A DNA stretch of 64,000 bases from Sphingobacterium mizutaii (GTDB lineage: Bacteria > Bacteroidota > Bacteroidia > Sphingobacteriales > Sphingobacteriaceae): assembly GCF_900187125.1 (NCBI RefSeq), contig NZ_LT906468.1, positions 2,604,001-2,668,000 of the forward strand, read 5' to 3'. Shown here one piece after another: positions 61,780 to 64,000 of this stretch; the stretch's first letter is position 1; every line of letters starts with the position of its first letter. The position numbers and the translations under genes are program-made. The notes beneath the pieces are model-generated. The model did no database searches. It was not told the DNA's origin and saw only the letters and a list, made by a program, of their open reading frames with translations.

Positions 61780-61898
61780 CCATTTTTCGTCTTCTTTAAC
61801 AAAAAGCAGTAATTATTTTATAATCAACATTTTATTTCTATTTTTAGACGAGGCCTAATTATTTTAGGTCTCTCAAACCAATATTAATTTAAAATGCC

Positions 61899-62522
61899 AT
61901 GAGTACAATTATCAGTATAGTCATTATTGCTATAGTCATTATTGTTCTTATAGTGAGTTGGATGACGGGTAAATCCACTGCAAGCCGGCCCGAATTTTCT
62001 GAAAACGATTATCCTGAAATAAATAATGATAAAGGCATTTTAATTGAAGGCCCTATTTACAGTGAAGTTAAGGAAGCATGTATGGATTTCTGCGAAATGA
62101 TCAATGAAATGGAATATCATGTCATTATCAAGCTCGTCCGAATCGACCCCAATACTTGTTTACTTCTATTTCCTTATGAAATTGACTTCAAATATTATTG
62201 TTATCTCTTGAATTATCTAGAGTTCCCTTTGTATTTGAAATTCAACGCAAAGGTAACTGGCTGGTTAACTTCAAAAAAAATAGACCAATGGATTGATAAT
62301 CGTTCGGTCAATAAGAGAATCATGGTTTACAATGCAGCAGATAAAAACAATGCCGACCTCGTTTACTTCACGACCATGGATCAGATTGGTTATATCGTAG
62401 AGTTTAGTTCAAATGAAAAAGCAAAGGAATTACCAAGTCCTGTAAGACGTTTTGAATCGTGTAAAAGATGTGTTGATGATTTAAATATACTTAAAGGGGA
62501 ATTGATCGTTTCAAAAAGTTAA
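61899..62522 (+). CDS. Membrane-anchored protein of unknown function
   Basis: No family recognised. A single N-terminal transmembrane helix (TIISIVIIAIVIIVLIVSWM) is followed by a ~180-aa mixed alpha/beta domain (ACMDFCEMINEMEYHVIIKLVRI in parts, CLLLFPYEIDFKYYCYLLNYL in parts, VTGWLTSKKIDQWI). The N-terminus has no lipobox or cleavage site, so it is anchored. It is preceded by a short hairpin (GAGGCCTAA with TTAGGTCTC, 61851-61873), which may sit in its leader. It is monocistronic by appearance and not clearly linked to the exporter operon upstream. Confidence 0.65.
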   Translation: MSTIISIVIIAIVIIVLIVSWMTGKSTASRPEFSENDYPEINNDKGILIEGPIYSEVKEACMDFCEMINEMEYHVIIKLVRIDPNTCLLLFPYEIDFKYYCYLLNYLEFPLYLKFNAKVTGWLTSKKIDQWIDNRSVNKRIMVYNAADKNNADLVYFTTMDQIGYIVEFSSNEKAKELPSPVRRFESCKRCVDDLNILKGELIVSKS

Positions 62523-62884
62523 TTTACTGGGTGACAAAATGTACAGGCTTATAGAATGTCAGACTGACAGTCTTGTTAGCCATAAGAAATCAAGCCCGAT
62601 AATCAATGCATTTTATCGCTATTCAACAACAAAAATGTTAAAAATAGTTAAACGAAATGTTAATTTCCATTTCGGCACAGACATTGAATATATCTAATCA
62701 AATTTCATAATTTAGGTTAATAATTGGTTAGTTAAAACTCCTTAGGTTCCCCGCCTAAGGAGTTTTTTTATGCAATGAAATTAATCTTAGGCAATAATTC
62801 TTATTTTTACAGGAGTAAAATATTAGGTCCTATCCTTTATTACTAAATACACTAAGTAAACCACTTTAAACTTCCTATAAAGAC
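62523..62884. other. Intergenic region with an orphan terminator
   Basis: About 360 bp without an ORF. A 6-bp near-perfect palindrome (AGACTG-A-CAGTCT, 62561-62573) lies just after the upstream gene. AT-rich sequence follows, then a strong terminator at 62734-62769, more than 210 bp beyond the last stop codon. The stretch between could encode a small RNA or be a long 3' UTR. Confidence 0.5.
62734..62769 (+). terminator. Strong intrinsic terminator
   Basis: A 13-bp stem (AAAACTCCTTAGG with CCTAAGGAGTTTT) around a TTCCCCG loop, followed directly by further T residues. It is a textbook plus-strand terminator located away from any coding end. Confidence 0.9.
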
Positions 62885-63559
62885 ATGGCTAAAATAACCA
62901 CACAAGAGGTTTTAGATGAATTAAAATCATTAGGTTCAGAAAAACTAGTTGCACAAAATAAAAAAAGAGGCGCCGGCGATAATCAATTTGGAGTTAAGAT
63001 GGGCGATGTCCGTAAGATAGCTGCCAAAATAAAAAAAGATCAGGAACTGGGACTTGAACTATGGGAGACCAACAATATGGAAGCTAGATGTGTTGCCATC
63101 TTAATTCTGGACCCTAAAAAATTAAGTAATGAGCAATTGACGTCGATGGTATCATCAGAGAACTTTGCGAATGTAATTGATTGGCTATATAGTTATTTAA
63201 TCAAAGATAGTTTAGACAAGCAGACCTTGAGATTACAATGGGAAAAAGCTGAGAATGTGATGTTGCAGCGGTTAGCTTGGAGTTTGATTTCCGGAAATAT
63301 TGCCAGAAATCCTGAATTGGAAGATACCCCAAAATTATTGGATTATATCGAAAAACACATGCTGGAAGCAAAGCCTGAGGTTCAATGGACCATGAACAGC
63401 ACATTAGCTCAGATAGGTATAAAACAACCTCATTATAGAGATCGCGCTATAGCAATTGGACATAAGTTAGGTGTCTATAAGGATTATCCCGTTTCAAAAG
63501 GTTGTACCTCTCCTTTTGCCCCAATTTGGATTGATTACTTTGTGAGCAGAGAACAGTAA
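62885..63559 (+). CDS. DNA alkylation repair protein (AlkD-like HEAT-repeat glycosylase)
   Basis: Cytosolic DNA glycosylase family that excises N3- and N7-alkylated purines using a superhelix of HEAT-like repeats. Family features are GDNQFGVKMGDVRKIAAKIKKD (in parts) near the N-terminus, LELWETNNMEARCVAILIL, the FANVIDWLYSYLI segment around the active-site Trp/Asp, and CTSPFAPIWIDYF at the end. At 224 aa it is normal. The gene is monocistronic: a terminator precedes it and another follows. No alkylation-response regulator is adjacent. Confidence 0.9.
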   Translation: MAKITTQEVLDELKSLGSEKLVAQNKKRGAGDNQFGVKMGDVRKIAAKIKKDQELGLELWETNNMEARCVAILILDPKKLSNEQLTSMVSSENFANVIDWLYSYLIKDSLDKQTLRLQWEKAENVMLQRLAWSLISGNIARNPELEDTPKLLDYIEKHMLEAKPEVQWTMNSTLAQIGIKQPHYRDRAIAIGHKLGVYKDYPVSKGCTSPFAPIWIDYFVSREQ

Positions 63560-63607
63560 GGGCCAAGGATATTAATATATTTTTAACAATAAGTTTATAA
63601 AGCCGAT

Positions 63608-63645
63608 ATAAAGCAGTTGAAATCCACATTTTTCAACTGCTTTAT
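63608..63645 (+). terminator. Intrinsic terminator after the alkylation-repair gene
   Basis: A 15-bp stem (ATAAAGCAGTTGAAA with TTTCAACTGCTTTAT) around an 8-nt loop and followed by T/A-rich sequence, about 50 bp after the stop. Confidence 0.87.
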
Positions 63646-63733
63646 TTATTTTATTAAATATTTAGAAATAATTTTTATATTTACTATAGTTTACGGACTC
63701 ACTAGCTGCTACCATTTTATTAAAAACTAATAT

Positions 63734-64000
63734 ATGATACTATTAACCAAGCGATTACCTATTTATTTTTTAATAATACCGTTCTCTTTTCTATTTTGTA
63801 TTCTCCATTCCTGCGGACCTAAGGAAATCGAACCGGAACCGGAACCGAAGCCAGCCCCAAAACCGGAACCAGAACCCGAGCCCGAACCTGTAGAGAAGCC
63901 CAGAATCATATTATATAAATATACTTCTGAAAAGAATGAGGATTTTATTGAGTACCTAAAAGGCTTTGTTGTAAAAAATCTTACTGAACCAGATATCAAA
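63734..64000 (+). CDS. Lipoprotein with Glu-Pro/Lys-Pro linker (truncated by window end)
   Basis: The first 89 codons of a gene running off the right edge. A signal (IYFLIIPFSFLFCILHSC) ends in a lipobox with its Cys at residue 27. A proline-rich charged linker of EP and KP dipeptides (about 30-52) follows, then the beginning of a folded domain (PRIILYKYTSEKNEDFIEYL). The linker probably spaces the domain from the membrane. The family cannot be judged from the part seen. The opposite strand has an open GSGSG-coding frame that is only the shadow of the EP repeat. Confidence 0.7.
   Translation, partial: MILLTKRLPIYFLIIPFSFLFCILHSCGPKEIEPEPEPKPAPKPEPEPEPEPVEKPRIILYKYTSEKNEDFIEYLKGFVVKNLTEPDIK

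Noticed and set aside
63763..63999. GSGSG-rich minus-strand ORF at the right edge
   Set aside because: It is the complement of the EP/KP repeat of the plus-strand lipoprotein, which has a proper signal and lipobox.
1..64000. CRISPR arrays, transposases and ribosomal or transfer RNA genes
   Set aside because: I looked for regular spacer-repeat patterns, IS-like ORFs with inverted repeats and RNA gene cores and saw none.

Overview
The window looks like chromosome of a Bacteroidota bacterium, most likely Sphingobacteriaceae (Sphingobacterium or a close relative). The evidence is moderately AT-rich DNA, two SusC/SusD pairs, lipoproteins with Bacteroidota lipoboxes, promoter -7 boxes of the TAnnTTTG type and mostly absent Shine-Dalgarno sequences. 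The genus is inferred, not proven. I saw no rRNA, tRNA, CRISPR array, transposase or integrase.

Left edge (1-6 kb): a minus-strand polysaccharide-utilisation operon encoding SusC, SusD and a DUF1735/discoidin surface lipoprotein. Its 750-bp upstream region holds a LacI-like half-palindrome and an unusual array of TTCG boxes spaced exactly 11 bp apart. The same array recurs 43 kb away, upstream of an alpha-L-fucosidase gene.

6.7-10.8 kb: a tight four-gene operon (GntP-family permease, RidA-like deaminase, D-threonine aldolase/D-serine dehydratase-like PLP enzyme, M19 dipeptidase). It reads as a pathway that releases D-amino acids from dipeptides and breaks them down.

10.9-35.7 kb: the centrepiece, a complete contractile injection system of the extracellular type (eCIS, Afp/PVC-like) in one 17-gene, 24.7-kb minus-strand operon. 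The order of transcription is Pvc16-like terminator, unknown 440-aa protein, sheath, two Cys-rich unknown proteins, two tube proteins, DUF5908 microprotein, LysM tube-baseplate protein, VgrG-like spike, PAAR tip, gp25, two large baseplate proteins, tape measure, vanadium-haloperoxidase/PAP2-like protein and AAA+ ATPase. Three things are odd. The second baseplate protein is inflated to 2113 aa by about twelve beta-beta-alpha repeats. A PAP2/haloperoxidase-fold enzyme with one substituted active-site Arg sits inside the operon. No tail fibre or obvious toxin gene is present.

35.7-38 kb: a gene-poor stretch with three copies of a hairpin-bearing ~155-bp repeat, a perfect 38-bp palindrome and a LuxR-type regulator gene that reads toward the eCIS operon.

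38-64 kb: ordinary Bacteroidota surface and catabolic genes. These are a small beta-barrel protein, a second SusC/SusD pair, an S9B dipeptidyl peptidase, a TonB-type outer-membrane protein and an AraC regulator; a cluster with GH29 alpha-L-fucosidase, ankyrin lipoprotein, cytosine-deaminase-like amidohydrolase, a second AraC regulator, a DUF5009 membrane acyltransferase and GH127 beta-L-arabinofuranosidase; a four-gene DevBCA/TolC-type exporter operon; a membrane-anchored unknown; an AlkD-like DNA glycosylase; and a truncated lipoprotein at the right edge.
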